64,000 bases of DNA from contig JAWZYU010000001.1 in assembly GCA_038380435.1 (NCBI GenBank), forward strand, positions 16,410,001 to 16,474,000. Direction: 5' to 3'. The position numbers and the translations under genes were made by a program. Source of the stretch: Ryuthela nishihirai. Taxonomy: Eukaryota > Arthropoda > Arachnida > Araneae > Heptathelidae. This document shows, in pieces, positions 11,243 to 23,365 of the stretch; position 1 is the stretch's first letter, and the number at the start of each line of letters is the position of its first letter. Below the pieces are notes generated by a model. The model saw nothing but the letters and a program-made list of their open reading frames with translations. It made no database searches and was not told the origin of the DNA.

Positions 11243-12629
11243 CACTGCTCGACATTGAAAGTGTCCACCTGGAAGGACATGTCGTACAAACAAGCAAATA
11301 GAATGGTGGGTGTGCGCAGTTCAGATATTCAAATGATGATAATCCGGAGCCAATGACGTGTGTGGCTCAAGAGATAAAAGTTGCAAAAAGGAACAGGGAT
11401 GGTATTGTGTGTATGTAGGTGGAAATCGTGCGAATGGTTGAGATTAGGTGTTCAGCGAAAGCCAAAAATGTCTAGTACATGCCGTCGGCAGATTTATCGT
11501 CATTTGGATGCTTTTGAGAGAGGAAGTATTATAACCCCATGTGAAGCTGGATGGATGTCTTGTCGCTGCCCATGTTCACTGGAATGGACTCTGTTGGCAA
11601 CAGTGGCGAAATAAAGGTTCTTGCATGTGTCGCAGAAGGAGTGGGGCCGTCCGACAGACATCAGCACGGCTTGATAGGCTCATTGTTTGGCATGCTCGTT
11701 CATCACCACAGAGCACTGCAAGCGATATTCGAGAGGCTGTATCAGCAGCCATGGACATCCCATAACGATCTGAACGGTAAACCGAAGGTTGCATGAGGCA
11801 CACCTGCGCTCTAGGCAACCGTTACGTCGAATGTCATTGACTGCAAACCATCACAGCTCTCGTCTGACTAATGTCGTGCGTGTTCGTGACCTAGTTCGCC
11901 GAAGTCGTGCAAACTGGGTTTTAGTGATGAATCCCATTTCTGCCTGGGTGCTCGATGGGTATGTGTATGGCAACAACCTGGTGAGAGGACGGATCCAGCT
12001 TTTATTCAGGACCGACACACCACCCATCAGCCAGTCATAATGTTATGGGGTGCTATTAGATATGACAGCAGGCCACCTCTTGTCCGCATCACGGGAACAC
12101 TGACAGCTGCACGATACGTTAGTGCGGTTCTGCAGACCACTTTTTTACCGTTCCTGGGAGACAGCAGCCCATTTTCCAGCATGACAACTCCCGTGTACAC
12201 ACTGCTAGGGTTTCCAGACAATATTTGAAACATGTTCAAGTATTGCCATGGCCAGCACAATATCCAGATTTATCCCCAAAAGAATATCGGTGGGACCACA
12301 TTGGACGACATGTGCAATCCTCTCACTGGCCGGTGCGGAATCTCGGTGAATTATGGGATCAAGTCAACGCTGCTTGGTGTGCAATTCCTCAGGACCGTAT
12401 TCGTCGACTGTATGACTCCATGCCACGCCATATTACTGCCTGTATTGCCGTTCATGGCAGTGCAACCATCTACTGAGGCAGTCACACTGTGCTGCATTAT
12501 CTCATCTTCTAACTGCTGTAATTGGTTGCAAATTAAATCATGGTATGCCAATACGCATTGCTGTGTGTGTGCTACTTTTCACCCCTATCCCCTCACTCCT
12601 TCTGGGTACAATTTCAATGTCGTGTAATG
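11243..12629 (+). mobile_element. Tc1-like transposon
   Basis: Flanked by TA (11241-11242 and 12630-12631). The terminal repeats pair CACTGCTCGACATTGAAA at the left with the inverted form of CATTACACGACATTGAAAT at the right. The 1387-bp length is close to the usual 1.3-1.7 kb for Tc1. It contains one plus-strand transposase pseudogene. Confidence 0.9.
11468..12476 (+). pseudogene. Tc1-like transposase, broken
   Basis: The frame opens MSSTCRRQIYRHLDAFERGS and passes through an HTH-like region. The first catalytic aspartate region reads FSDESHFCLGAR across a frameshift near 11920. The second is in FQHDNSRVHTARVSRQYLKH and the glutamate is in YPDLSPKEYRWDHIG, where an I-to-K change is seen in the usual SPIE. 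It ends CIAVHGSATIY at 12476. By my count 32 residues separate the second D and the E. At least three frame changes break the gene, but all three acidic residues are still readable. Confidence 0.87.
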
Positions 12630-12631
12630 TA

Positions 12632-13222
12632 TGTAAATTTATAATATGTTTTTTATATATGTAAAAAAATGACTTAAATTATCCTAAGGAATATTTTACT
12701 AAATTATCGTTTGAATCGTTCAGACTCGACACTTATGTAAATGGGCGTAACCAGGCCGGGCTGTAGAAAAACAAAAATGAGGTGGGGGAGGCAGAGTAAC
12801 GCAATTACTCCGGTAAAAAGTAAAAGAGGAGGAAGGCAAGAATCCTGCTGCATTACATTTTACTCTCCGTTTAGAGGTCTTTAAAAATGCCTTAAAATTG
12901 TGTAAAATTTGCACAAACTAATAATTTTTGTCTCCATTGCCCTTACTAGCAGTCTTAAAAGGGACTTTTATACTATTAGAAGGGTTAGATTAGCTGGAGG
13001 CTCCCCCCCCCACCCCCCACTAGATCCAGTCCTGGGATCAATCAAGAGGAAATTGGAGCTCAAACACCTTCCGAATATTTTAAAGCATTGTGTATAAGAC
13101 TAAGATATATGAACTAATCTTAGGAATAATTTAAAACCATATAGAAAATCATAAAACCACCTCCGAAAACCCTCCTCTAGCTAAAATTCTACTTGGGCCA
13201 CTGATTATAATAATAATAAAAA
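12632..13222. other. Spacer with poly-C/poly-A tracts
   Basis: No gene recognised. A C-rich tract lies at about 13003-13018. The words GAGGTGGGGGAGG...ACGCAATTACTCCGG near 12778-12812 resemble 6320-6390 and may be a shared decayed repeat. Confidence 0.4.
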
Positions 13223-13406
13223 ACCTCAAGCAGCTGCTTGCTACAGAGGTCTGACAGGAGCCTATCAGTTTATACGCCACAGTGGAAGATCTGAAAGGAT
13301 GGTAGGACCTCAACAAAAAACAACACGAGCATCCATGCCTTACCGGGGCTCGAACTCAGGTCCCTTAGATCAGCAGGCAAGCGCGGTAACCACTGGGCCA
13401 CGGGAC
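13223..13406 (-). repeat. Short tRNA-derived SINE (family II), copy 2
   Basis: Co-linear with 3189-3375. On the minus strand the A box reads GTGGCCCAGTGGTTACCGCG and the B box GAGTTCGAGCCCC. An AT-rich tail (TAATAATAATAAAAAA) precedes it on the plus strand, the position expected for its 3-prime tail. Confidence 0.8.
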
Positions 13407-14879
13407 GGCCAACTGCTTATATTTATGACATTATATACAATACAATGAATGAATGATTTACACCCTTTGGCAAGAGACGAATTTTCTCCTTACATGAACA
13501 AATCCTTTCAACAAACGGTTGTAGATGAATCATCCAACTTGATTAATCGTGGCATTTTATGAATGGGTATTGGACGAATCGTATCATTGGACCAATCGGG
13601 ATGGGACGAATTGTGCCCTTTGGACCAATCGACATTGAACGAATCGTCCAGGACCGCTAATTTGTAGTATAGTTTTTTAGTTTCATATACAAGAATTTTA
13701 TGAAGGGTTCCGCAAAATATTGTCTAGTGCGAAAGGGTTCCGTGGTGAAATTTAATTGTAAAACACTGACATAGGTAGTTGGCATTAGATAAAATCTTGT
13801 TTATCAATAATAGTTCTATTTTAAAATAAGTTGATTTTTGTTGTGTTGCATTAATTGTTTTATTGTGATTTCTCGTTATTGGCATAACATCATATATTGT
13901 AAATAAAGTTCCTATTTATTTGTCCCTTTAATTTATAACAGCGGTACTTGAGACAGAAATGTAACCTCAATTCACAATGTTATTACTATGGAAAAATGTG
14001 CTTCAACTTGTTACTCAGACTTTTGTGTCTATTCACGTAGATATTTCATGCTTACTGCCATATTCTGTATTCGCTCCTAGTTGGCATCTCGATATCATTC
14101 GCTTTACAACAATATTTTCATTTTGGATATCTATCTAAAATCCCTATAGGGGTATCTAATATTTATTCAGCATTTCTTGAGAACGCTTAGACTATTCTAC
14201 ACTGGAAAGAGCGAAAAAAAGCGAAACTTTGAAGCTGAAATTGAAGTGCTAGACGAAATCTGCAGCATGGCGAACTAGATATAACTAGAAATTTCAGCAA
14301 TGGACAAAAAAATAGTAAAGCATCTAGGTCTTCAGAAACTGCAAAAGGTGATAAGATAGACAGAGATCCGTGAATCGAAAAAAAAATGGAGAATGCGTTA
14401 TATATGTATAGACTAAAGGCACCAGAAGAACGCTCCGTGGAGTGTCTCTCTGTTATTCGTGAAAATGTCTGACAGCTATAGAATCGCTTCGTGCAAGCAA
14501 CATTCAAGATAATCACCATCTAAATCAGCCATGGACACCCGTAACCCACGAACACTTTTCAAATGACCAGCTAATATTTCCACGCAAATTATAATTTTTT
14601 TTTAATATTTTATCCTTAAAGAACTATGTAGAGTACCAATTTTTTCTTTCTTTACACCGTTTTTAAAAGTATTCTTTAGTAGCCAAATTTAATTTACGAC
14701 GACATCGATTCACATGGCAGACTTTGGACATAGGGGTAGATCGGGTTTTCTTAATATACTCTTTAGCTTCCGATTAAAGAGTTCAACTCTCACTCAAATA
14801 GGCACTACATCAGTAGACATTCTAATCATGAAAGTTATCAAGGCCAGCATAGAAACGAAACATTTGAGAAACTCATGGT
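13407..14879. other. AT-rich spacer
   Basis: No convincing gene. 13560-13640 contains a short degenerate repeat of GGACGAATCGT / GGACCAATCG words. The segment at 13700-13745 (GGGTTCCGCAAAATA, GGGTTCCGTGGTG) resembles hAT-type ends. The open minus frame at 14187-14519 has no recognisable motif. Confidence 0.4.
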
Positions 14880-15558
14880 TGCCTTAAACCACAAAAATAT
14901 TTATTTGCTCAAAAGCCTCAAGATTCTGTGCTACTGCGCGTGCATGTTTCGTTAGTGAGAAAACTGCAAAAACTGCAAAATATTGCAAAAATTATTCTGA
15001 TGTCAATTTGTAAATTAGTGCCTGCAAACAGTGTTTGGTATGTTTTGCCTAGAGAAAAAAAAATGTTGGTAACACAGGTTTATCCCACAGAATCGTAATT
15101 AGGCGTATCGATGAACTTGCCTGCCAATATCGAAAATATCTTTACAGTCCTTGCTTCGATATTTGAATATTTTTCTTTGGTTATTGATGAAAGCATCGAT
15201 GTTTCTAACACAGCTTAATTACTGGTATGTGTATGTGGAGTCAATGCTAATTTCTATTAAAATGGCTTTCATTTTTGTATAATTATATGTTTACTTTCTA
15301 TTTCTTGTATACTTATTCCAAATTTTAATTAAATATATTTTTTTCATTAAAATTATAAAAAGTACATGTTTCTTTTTGAAATGAAAAGGTATATTGGAAA
15401 ATTTAGGTGTTTTCTTATATTGTGTACATAGGACATTGGACATGTAGTGGGGATAGGAAGTAAGTTTAGAATATTTATTGCAACAAGTAAGGTTCTGACC
15501 CGCGATACTCTGAAAAATCGTCATCTGGCCCGCGGATGAGAAAAGTTTAGCCATCCCT
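14880..15558 (+). pseudogene. hAT transposase remnant and right end
   Basis: The plus strand reads, across frameshifts and stops, LPANIENIFTVLASIFEYFS then LVIDESIDVSNTA and LLVCVCGVNANFY at about 15115-15265. This pattern (FSLAIDESTDVS-TAQLLVFVRGVN) belongs to hAT transposases related to the ZBED5/GTF2IRD2 group. The sequence stops near 15557, where the inverted right end CAGGGATGGCTAAACTTTTC followed by CCGCGGGCCAGA is a typical hAT terminus. The left end and most of the gene are missing. The D in LVIDES is the conserved first acidic residue of the family. Confidence 0.75.
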
Positions 15559-16073
15559 GATTTAAATGTTTACTATATTTTAAAACTGGTTCCTAAAATA
15601 TTACCTCAGAAGTGTTCTGCAAAATGTTAAGAATGTAGGAAAGGCTGCATTTGCCTACAGAGTAGCTTCCATGTAGAGAAGAAATAATTTCAGAGAGTAA
15701 TAAAAGATATTGGGATATGCTATAGATAAGTTTATAGAATCCTTCGAAGGAAAACGTGTTCTGTTTGTGCATTATTGGAAAAAACTTATACCTTGTTTAA
15801 TAATATTATTAATATAGCAAAATGCAAAACATAGTTTCATTTAGAATTTATTTATAGTTCTTTAGATCACTCGTAATGGTCCAATGGTTTGAGGAGAGTC
15901 CAGCCAAGAGCGGTCGAGTGAGCTAAGAGGGTGTTCTTTCGATCGGCAGAGTGCTTTACAGAGAAGAACGTTAGATAAAAAGGGGAGTAACGGCATTTGC
16001 TTTTCATGTTCGGCAAAAACTAAAACGCAGTGTCTTATCAACAGTAAAAACATACACCAGTTTCTTATACATT
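15559..16073. other. Spacer, nothing recognised
   Basis: AT-rich sequence with no open frame resembling a known protein and no repeat shared with the rest of the window. Confidence 0.5.
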
Positions 16074-16336
16074 CATGGCAAAAGAGAACACACTGATGGG
16101 CTATGAAAGCCCGCTGTCCGTCAGATGGAACATTAAACCGTGGCACTATGAGCAGAAGAGCCATACCCTGTGCCCGTTAAAGAACATGCTGGATGGTCTT
16201 GACGAGAGGTTACCATCTGTCTCCGAACAGCTGCCCAGTAGGTCTTCTCCCCAACCATCTCTGAGCCTTAAGGGTCCATGTGAACTGGCCATTTAGCCAG
16301 GTGTGTGCTAAAAAGTGCCGCTCAGAGGTAACACAG
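16074..16336 (+). repeat. Main SINE, copy 4, truncated and old
   Basis: Plus orientation. The promoter part is absent. It begins in the region equal to GGTCAGTAGGGGACACCGAT of better copies and runs to the terminal CAGAGGTAAC. Divergence is much higher than in the other copies and no target duplication was found. Confidence 0.85.
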
Positions 16337-16575
16337 TAGTAGTGAAGAATAGGAGAAGCAATTGAGATAATGAGACTACGCAGTTGACGAAGAGATTATT
16401 CTCGTAGATCATTGGCTGATTGATCTGTCAGTCACTTTTCAATCGACCAATGATCTATGGTGAAATTGTTGATCCATGAAAAGTAACCGAAAATTAGGTA
16501 AATCAAACATCTGTAAGAATGATAAATGTCTTAACTGCACTGTCTCTAGATCTCAACTGCTTCCAACTCACGATT
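16337..16575. mobile_element. Palindromic MITE-like element, copy 2
   Basis: Related to 10779-11025: GAAGCAATTGAGATAATGAG and ACGCAGTTGACGAA at the left, CAGTGCAGTTAAGACA-type inverted words at the right, and the shared centre TCATTGGCTGATTGAT. It abuts the end of an old SINE. Ends are approximate. Confidence 0.55.
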
Positions 16576-16859
16576 CGCGATTGAAAACAAGCCAGTCCTT
16601 ATACTGTATGTGCAAAAAATGCTGTAAATTAAAAATTGACGTTGGTGTAAAAGCCTATTAAATGCCCAATACAGACTAGTAGGAAAACTTATTAATATCA
16701 AAATACTACTTACTTCACTGGGTATTAAATTATACGAATAATGAAAGACATTCATGTGATACATCGTGCATGACAATAGAAACAGCACGGGGTAACACTT
16801 ACAGACTATCACATACACATTTATTGTAAAAAACGATGGCAATATTAATATAAGGTATG

Positions 16860-17350
16860 ATTCTCACTTAACGGATATAGGCCTTCAGGTGAGGCATCGT
16901 GTAGTTTCTAAATGGTCTCATAGCTCAGTTACAGTCAGTTACAATCATGACAGCGATCAATTATCCCATCTCAGACGTATTCAACGGCCAAGAGAGCAGG
17001 TGACCTAGGAGAGCAGGATACAATGTCCACTGATCGTAGAACCTGCTGGGTGATGATATTGTATGGGGATATGCGTTGTCGTGCTGAAACATGGCTACAG
17101 AATCGATATCGTCAGGATGATGCTATGCATGTATCAGTAGGTGATCAGAGTGTCATTATGGAACACCAGAGCTGTACTGCTGTGACAACTGATGATCTCC
17201 CATATTGGGATGTCATGTGTTGATGATGTATGGCAATCATAAATACATAAATGCACGGGCCCTTTCTGAAGCTGACCGCCAGACATCAATTGTTGGTTGT
17301 TGACATACAAACAGACACGGGAATCATTGGCAATGGTTACACGACAGTAA
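16860..17350 (-). pseudogene. Tc1-like transposase fragment
   Basis: On the minus strand the segment near 17090-16985 reads FQHDNAYPHT (HDNARPHTA-like second aspartate motif), then a decayed WPARSPDLS-like stretch and WD at about 16965. Upstream minus sequence (17330-17100) contains HNDTLITY and many stops. No terminal repeats were identified. It could be a Tc1 of the same type as 11243-12629. Confidence 0.45.
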
Positions 17351-17985
17351 TTTTTGCCTGTTTCTTTGGGGAAAAATAGCTTTGAACTCCCTTTTGACTT
17401 TAAGGTCGTGCTTGCTCCAGAGAGAAGAGAGAATCTCGCCCTGATTTGACAACGCCCCCTTTCTTGTTATAAACTTAAGAGATGATTAGCTATGGCTCAT
17501 CGTCGTCCATTTACTTTCTCCTTAGAAGGGATGCCAAAATTTTAATTTAAATGAGAGTATTCACAAACTTTTGTCATTATTCATCGTTCACTCTTTTGTT
17601 TGCGCTTTAACATGAGATACCTGAACCTTTGTGGTGAATCAGTGTTTATTGTTTTTGGAAAAAATATGTGTGGAAAAAAGATGTGTGGCCCAAATGCATA
17701 TGATACACTTATTTTTCCCGATAAATGTTTTTTTTTACTAAGCGTTTGTTTAGATTCCTCGTCTGTTGTTTTGATTAAAAACTCCCAGCGAGGTCATTCA
17801 TTGCTAAACCCAAGTTATGACGTCATCGACCATCGTTTTATGTTGAAGCGTCTCTTGGAAAAGAATCATCCCTAAACGAGTTCAAGAGAAGTCACTGGCG
17901 TGCCTTCTCTTGAACCAGCACCTCCTATATACTATATCCGTTACAGGAGGTGTTGGTTGAAAAACAGCTCCTTTGCTTGAACACG
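17351..17985. other. Spacer, nothing recognised
   Basis: One open plus frame (17600-17875, about 91 codons) has no family motif. An inverted repeat of AGGAGGTG / CACCTCCT type spans about 17918-17954. Confidence 0.4.
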
Positions 17986-17989
17986 GAGT

Positions 17990-18290
17990 ATGGCTCAACT
18001 TTTTGTTTTCCGATTGGCGTTATTTCAGAGGGCTAAATATTATGAGTTCAAACATTTTCAGAGCTATGTCAGAGAGCTATATCTGTGCCTGGGTGTATTT
18101 TTAGTTATAGATCTCAGATATTTATATCATATTTTGGATGTGATGGGTCCTTCGAGGACAAAGCTCATATTTGGTATATCGGTGCTGGAGAGCTTTAAAT
18201 CGGTGAATAGTGCTATTTCAAGCAGTGGAATTCAAAAGAAATAAAAAGTTTTAGATCAGGTATCGCATTCAAGGTAAAATAGATGTCAGA
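17990..18290 (+). repeat. AGGTCA-type tandem repeat, locus 1 (degenerate)
   Basis: Two to three degenerate units of about 115-125 bases. They share TTTTAGATC...TCGCATTCAAGGTAAAATAGATGTC with the better-preserved loci at 44478-44830 and 51005-51330. Its half-sites are eroded (AAGGTA, ATGTCA). Confidence 0.5.
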
Positions 18291-18297
18291 GTGACAG

Positions 18298-18449
18298 GGT
18301 TGGGTTGGGTTGTTTTACCTCTGAGCGGCACTTTTTTGCACACCACGGGCTAAATGGCCAGGTCACATGGACCCCGAAGGCTCAGAGAAGGTTGGGGGAG
18401 GGGACCCACTGGAACAGCTGTTGGGAGACAGATGGTAGCCTCCCGTCAC
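18298..18449 (-). repeat. Main SINE, copy 5, truncated
   Basis: Only the tail-proximal 150 bases are present, up to GTAGCCTCCCGTCA. The tRNA-like part is missing, as expected for 5-prime truncation during retroposition. Identity to full copies is high, so the truncation is recent. No clear target duplication. Confidence 0.9.
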
Positions 18450-21320
18450 ATATCAACCCCATGCCATTGACAAATAATTTGTCCTTTATGAATAGTTGCC
18501 AGAAGAGTCGACCTGGCCTTTCTGTCATTCAGCTGTAGGCTCTTGCTCCTCTGCTGACATCTATTAACGTTCGGTCATCCTGGTCAACAAGGACACCTTA
18601 CTTGGCATGCTAGTCAAACAGTCTCGCAATGGCCTACCAAATCGACTTATTTCAAAGTAAGCAGCACTCACACGTGTTCTACACTTTGTACACTAAGTCT
18701 GCAATGCATCATGGTTCTACAATTTACTCATCTATACGGAGCAATCGTTTGCACTCACCGCATACAAAAGGTTGTAAACGCTCCCTCTTTGTCAATAGTT
18801 AATTTATTGAGATAGTGATCATTACATGCAAAGGTGTGCTATACTATTATTATGTATACAGTATATATAATAATATATACTGTATAGTAAGTTTCGGGTG
18901 AATCCATTGATTATTTCTGGTGGGATAATATCAACGGCGAGGAGTGTATGTGCTTTAGTTACAACAAGAGAGACAATGTCGAATACTCTGCTTGTTTCCT
19001 TGTGAATTATATTCTAATGTAAGTACCATTGTAATACCAGAAATGTAAGTGCAGTAAATCCATCAGGCCACTTCTGCCATTAGCAAACTATGGCAATGTT
19101 TCAAATATGATATGGCCATGGAAAACAGTCTTAATGGATGAGCACGCGATCTTCTAAATACCAAGGGGACCATCAAATGACCTCACCTATCTTCACAAGC
19201 TCAGCCTACTATCTTTTACAACGGCTCCCACGACGCCACTTCTGAAATTTACCTAGAACGATAGATACATCGAATCGGCAATATTATAACATAAATATCA
19301 ACACAAAGTATCTCATCAAGAGTGTAGAGATGGAATATTGCTTCCAAGACCTTATTTGCTTGAGAAGCATCAACAGATACTACTGAATCGTCGTCATCGA
19401 CCTCCCGAAATGCTCTTGGGATGCTTTTAAGTACCGACACTCAAATCCCATCTTTAACCCAGAAAAAAGGAATCACATTTTATGGACAGGTTGACATACA
19501 TTTAATAACGACGATAAATAAATTTTATTTAACTTGCAATTTCGTTATTTATGCCGTCCTAAATAAATGGATTCAACCTTTTTTGATTAAGTTAATTAAT
19601 TGGAAAAAGACAGGTCTTCTTTTTTTAAAAGCGTTTTGGTTTTGAAGACAAAAAAGAAAGTCTTCACAAATGAGTCGCTGCAGAATCGATTTATTAAGAG
19701 CAATTCGAATTCCATCTCATGTTCAGGCAAACGATTATCTAACAAAGCTCCAAATAATGATAGTCAGAACCAAGGAATTCAAAAATAAGTTAATAAGATC
19801 AGTTTATTAAAATGACTCCTACTAATTTGTTTATTAATGAATTCACATATGTTGATATTCAATCATTCTCCAAATGATGTTCACAACCAATGTATTCAAA
19901 TATATTAGAGGGAATCAATTTATTAATATGTTTTTAAGAGAAGAAAGTACTCCTGAACTCAAAGGACGCAAATAACCTAGAAGCTCTGTGGAGCTGGTCC
20001 TGGCTTCTCATATAACATACAAACACTCTCACAGAGACATGCCCACCGGTTTCTAGTGGGCTAACCACTAGGCCAGTATGGGCCAGACATTTAAATTTAA
20101 AATTACAACTCGCTTCAATTACATTCATGCGCAAGAAAATCCAACTATCATTCGTTTTATCAATAATTTCAGGAGAACTAAAATTTTTCAAAGTGATTAT
20201 ACTTAACGAAAAACATGATATTGTATACAATATTCGGTATGAATAGAAAATTGTTCGATGTTGAAAATAAATTCTGCATGACATCTCAGAAGATGTCATG
20301 CAGAATATGTAGCAGTTGACATGCATATCATATTCCGTAAATTATATGTCATTATTTGTTTCTTTCATCTACCTGACTTAGCAAAGCCAAGGTCTTTGAT
20401 TCTACAAATCTTTGGTCTTTAATATTTGTCTATTTGTTCCACAAATGGTTTCATAACTAACTTTTAATCTCAATTACTAACAACGCAAACAAAACCTCCA
20501 TTAGTTCCCAGACTTCCTGCAATACATGCATATCAGAGATACCCATATGCATCTCTTATTCTTTAACTATCTCTCATGCCATTAAGCATTGCTACTTTCG
20601 ATTGCTTCGACATATTTCAAATGCCTGCAGACATTCTTCAGAATACTGTACCCTATTAATTTCAAGCATCAGCGAATTTCGCATGTAATAATGTAATCAG
20701 CGAATTCAATCAGCATAATAATAATCAGTGAATTTCGCAAATAATACTCACGAGACAGGAACTTGATCATTAGAAACACCTCGAGTCTTTAGCACTGAGT
20801 AATTTTCTCTAATATGAATATCATTGAATTTCCAACATTTTCGTTCTTCCTTTAACTCCAGAGCAGAAGCTGAGGACCAGCGTATTTATTTATTTGAATT
20901 TATTGCAAAATCTGGTTACTATTCTACCTTCTCTTAAATATTCTAATTCCTCAATATCCTCTACTCGTCTCGACTTCCTTCTCCATTGAAAGTTTAATAA
21001 TCTTTATCGTATCATGAAAGCAAATATTGCCAAGCTGGAAGCGAGGGTGAGACCCTTTAACTGGTTTTTGTACACAAGCCATCAGTCAGACACGTATCGA
21101 CGATCTCACTGCTCTTTGACTGGAGGAATAGATCATTTTTTTTTTCTTTCTGCATTCTCATTACTCAAACGCAAGACAGATATTAATCCATCATATTTCC
21201 ATCACAGAGATTTAGTGGAATTGAAACACTGGAACTATGCTTTGTACAATATCTGGAAAATAAGGTTCTAATACTGTTTTTCGATTCCTCATAGCAACTC
21301 ACAAGGAAATAAATTGAAAA
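18450..21320. other. Long AT-rich stretch with two hairpins
   Basis: No gene recognised. It contains an AT palindrome at 18854-18886 and a perfect 16-bp stem with 4-base loop at 20271-20306. A tRNA A-box-like word on the minus strand lies at about 20053-20087 (CTGGCCTAGTGGTTAG), without a good B box. Confidence 0.45.
20271..20306. repeat. Perfect hairpin, 16-bp stem
   Basis: ATTCTGCATGACATCT (20271-20286) is followed by the loop CAGA and its exact reverse complement (20291-20306). No terminator or miRNA context can be established. Confidence 0.9.
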
Positions 21321-21324
21321 ATGG

Positions 21325-21665
21325 ATCGTAAGTAATGGTATAGCATTACAGGAGCTTCAGGGCGTAAAAAAACCCCCCCAAGGTCTAGAGATACGGTCAC
21401 GCCCACCGGAACTGACGTCACTGAAAAGTCCCGCGAAAATTACGAAACTCCCAGGAGTGAACCTTCTAGAAAGATCCAGAAAACTGATGGAATCACTCCC
21501 TTTTTCACTCCCCCTTCTAGGAAAGGCATGAAAAATAATACAATCCCCCTTTTTGCCTCCTCCTTTCCAGGAACGGCAGAAAGTCCTTTAGAAATGGAGC
21601 AATTAGGGATCACGTGACATCATATATTATGATGCAATCCTCTTGTCAAGACTACTCTCAGTCTT
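21325..21665 (+). repeat. Dispersed repeat R21, copy 1
   Basis: It shares ordered blocks with the reverse complement of 34940-35345: TACAGGAGCTTCAGGGCGT, CACCGGAACTGACGTCA, CCAGGAACGGCAGAAAGTCC and ATATATTATGATGCAATC. It is non-coding with no target duplication found; possibly an end of a larger DNA transposon. Confidence 0.65.
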
Positions 21666-21683
21666 GGATCTCAAATCCTCAAA

Positions 21684-21975
21684 AAATTATCAAGTCCAAC
21701 TAAACTTTTGGGGGCAAAGCTCAGGGCATCCCCTCTCAATAGATGTCGCAATCCTTAAAAATTTACCTCCAACTAAGCTTTTGATGTAAACGTTCAGGAC
21801 ATCCCCATTGAAAATCGTCATGGGTAACACAATCCTCGAACATTTACCAAGTAAAACTGAACTTTTGGTGGCAGTGTTCAAGGCATCCCCTCTCAGACTG
21901 GATATCGCAATCCTGAAAAATTGCCGTCCAGATAAACTTTCGGTGACAACGGACAGTTCGGAAACCAACCTTACC
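21684..21975. repeat. Tandem repeat, about 75-bp units
   Basis: About 3.5 units, each with CTAAACTTTTGG, CAGGGCATCCCCTCTCA and TCGCAATCCTTAAAAATTTA or near variants. Units start near 21687, 21764, 21847 and 21929. It directly follows the R21 repeat and may belong to it. Confidence 0.75.
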
Positions 21976-22236
21976 TGAAACCCAAAATGCAGAAACGTCT
22001 TCTAATAAAGAGGATCAGAAACCCATGAAGGCTGATGTCATAGAATATGATGCAATCACTATGTTCAAACTTGACAAGTTCTTATCGTTGATGCCATCCA
22101 TGTTCGCTGATTGGCTGAAACATGCTTTTATTTGTGTGTTGATGAGGGGAAGGGTCAAATGTCTTTCAAGGAATTGGTTATGAAACATGCATTCTTCCCC
22201 CATCCTTCCCCTATTGTGCATTGGAAAGTTCTATAT

Positions 22237-22459
22237 CAGTGGTTCTCAACCTTTTATGCTTCACCTACCCCCTGGAAATGTGTATGTAACTGGCGTACCC
22301 CTTGTATAGGTAGATAAAACTAAAGTTATAGTATAAAATTGGGAATAAAATAAAACAAATATATATATATATTGCATATATCTAGCGACTTTTCAGCTTT
22401 CACAGCGTACCTCAAAAAAATTCAACATGGAGTAGGCATACCCACCTCGAGAACCCCTA
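22237..22459. mobile_element. hAT-type MITE, copy 1
   Basis: Begins CAGTGGTTCTCAACCTTTTA and ends with inverted GAGAACCCCTA. Flanking octamers TTCTATAT and TTCTAGAG agree at five of eight positions, as expected for an aged 8-bp hAT duplication. Co-linear with 33086-33284. Non-coding. Confidence 0.8.
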
Positions 22460-22984
22460 TTCTAGAGTAATTTGGAAAACTGACATAGCCATTAATATTA
22501 TTAACCTTATTAATAATAATATCCATTTTGGAAACAAAATCCTTTCCAGGAATTGGGAAAAAGCTTACCCAGCATGAAACTGGTTGTGGCAATTTCAGAC
22601 TTGAGAAATGAGTCATCACAAATTCTTGTATAAATTCCATAGACTGTTGTCAAAGGCACGATTCGAATCTGGAATCTACTATGTGCCGAATATTTTCAAG
22701 TCCAGAGGTCGCCTTATTGGGTGTTATCCTTTGCGCTGGAGAACACTGTGTCTAGAGAACGTGCGAAAAACTTCTATTTGTAGAAGCAACCGACCCCTCT
22801 TCAATAACGCAACCGTGTCTACAGTCCAGTTTAATTTAACCTAATCTACAGACTGTGTTAAATGATTCTATTCTTGGAATCTAACTGACCTTGAGGTTGG
22901 TAGAATTGCATGAAAAACACAAAAGTACATTGCAATGGATGGTATAATATCTTCAAAATAAATTCATCAGTCACCCCTGACAAA

Positions 22985-23365
22985 ACATTGGTCACCCCTG
23001 GCTGAATGTCACCTAACAGCACGTAATGCCTCCGTGAGACCGAAGAACAGCGTTAGATGATCCTGTCTGGCATGGATGACACTAGTGTACGGATGTAGTG
23101 CACATCAATATTCATCCACTCTTCCAGCAGCAGATGCCGCAGTTCTGCTAGATTGGCTGGATGGCTGGGACGGAGCTTCACTCTGCCCCAAATCGTCCCA
23201 CAAGTTTTCTATGGGATTCAAATCCGGGATTTCACGGGCCAGTCGAGTTGTTCAAAGGCTTCAGAATGCTCGTCGTGCCAATACGACACACACTTCTAGC
23301 TCTGTGTGCGGGACAATTGTCGTCTTGGAAATTGCGTGTCAATTGTCGTCTCCTTCTGGTAGATA
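22985..23365 (-). pseudogene. Tc1-like transposase fragment
   Basis: The minus strand reads IPDLNPIENLWDDLGQSE (about 23225-23170), the block containing the catalytic glutamate. A decayed upstream stretch with the second-aspartate region (TRRLAREIPD) precedes it. Ends of the element are not visible. The word GTCACCCCTG occurs twice at about 22972 and 22993, possibly a terminal repeat remnant. Confidence 0.6.

Noticed and set aside
20028..20090. Third tRNA-derived SINE
   Set aside because: An A-box-like word is present but no B box at the right distance and no second copy.
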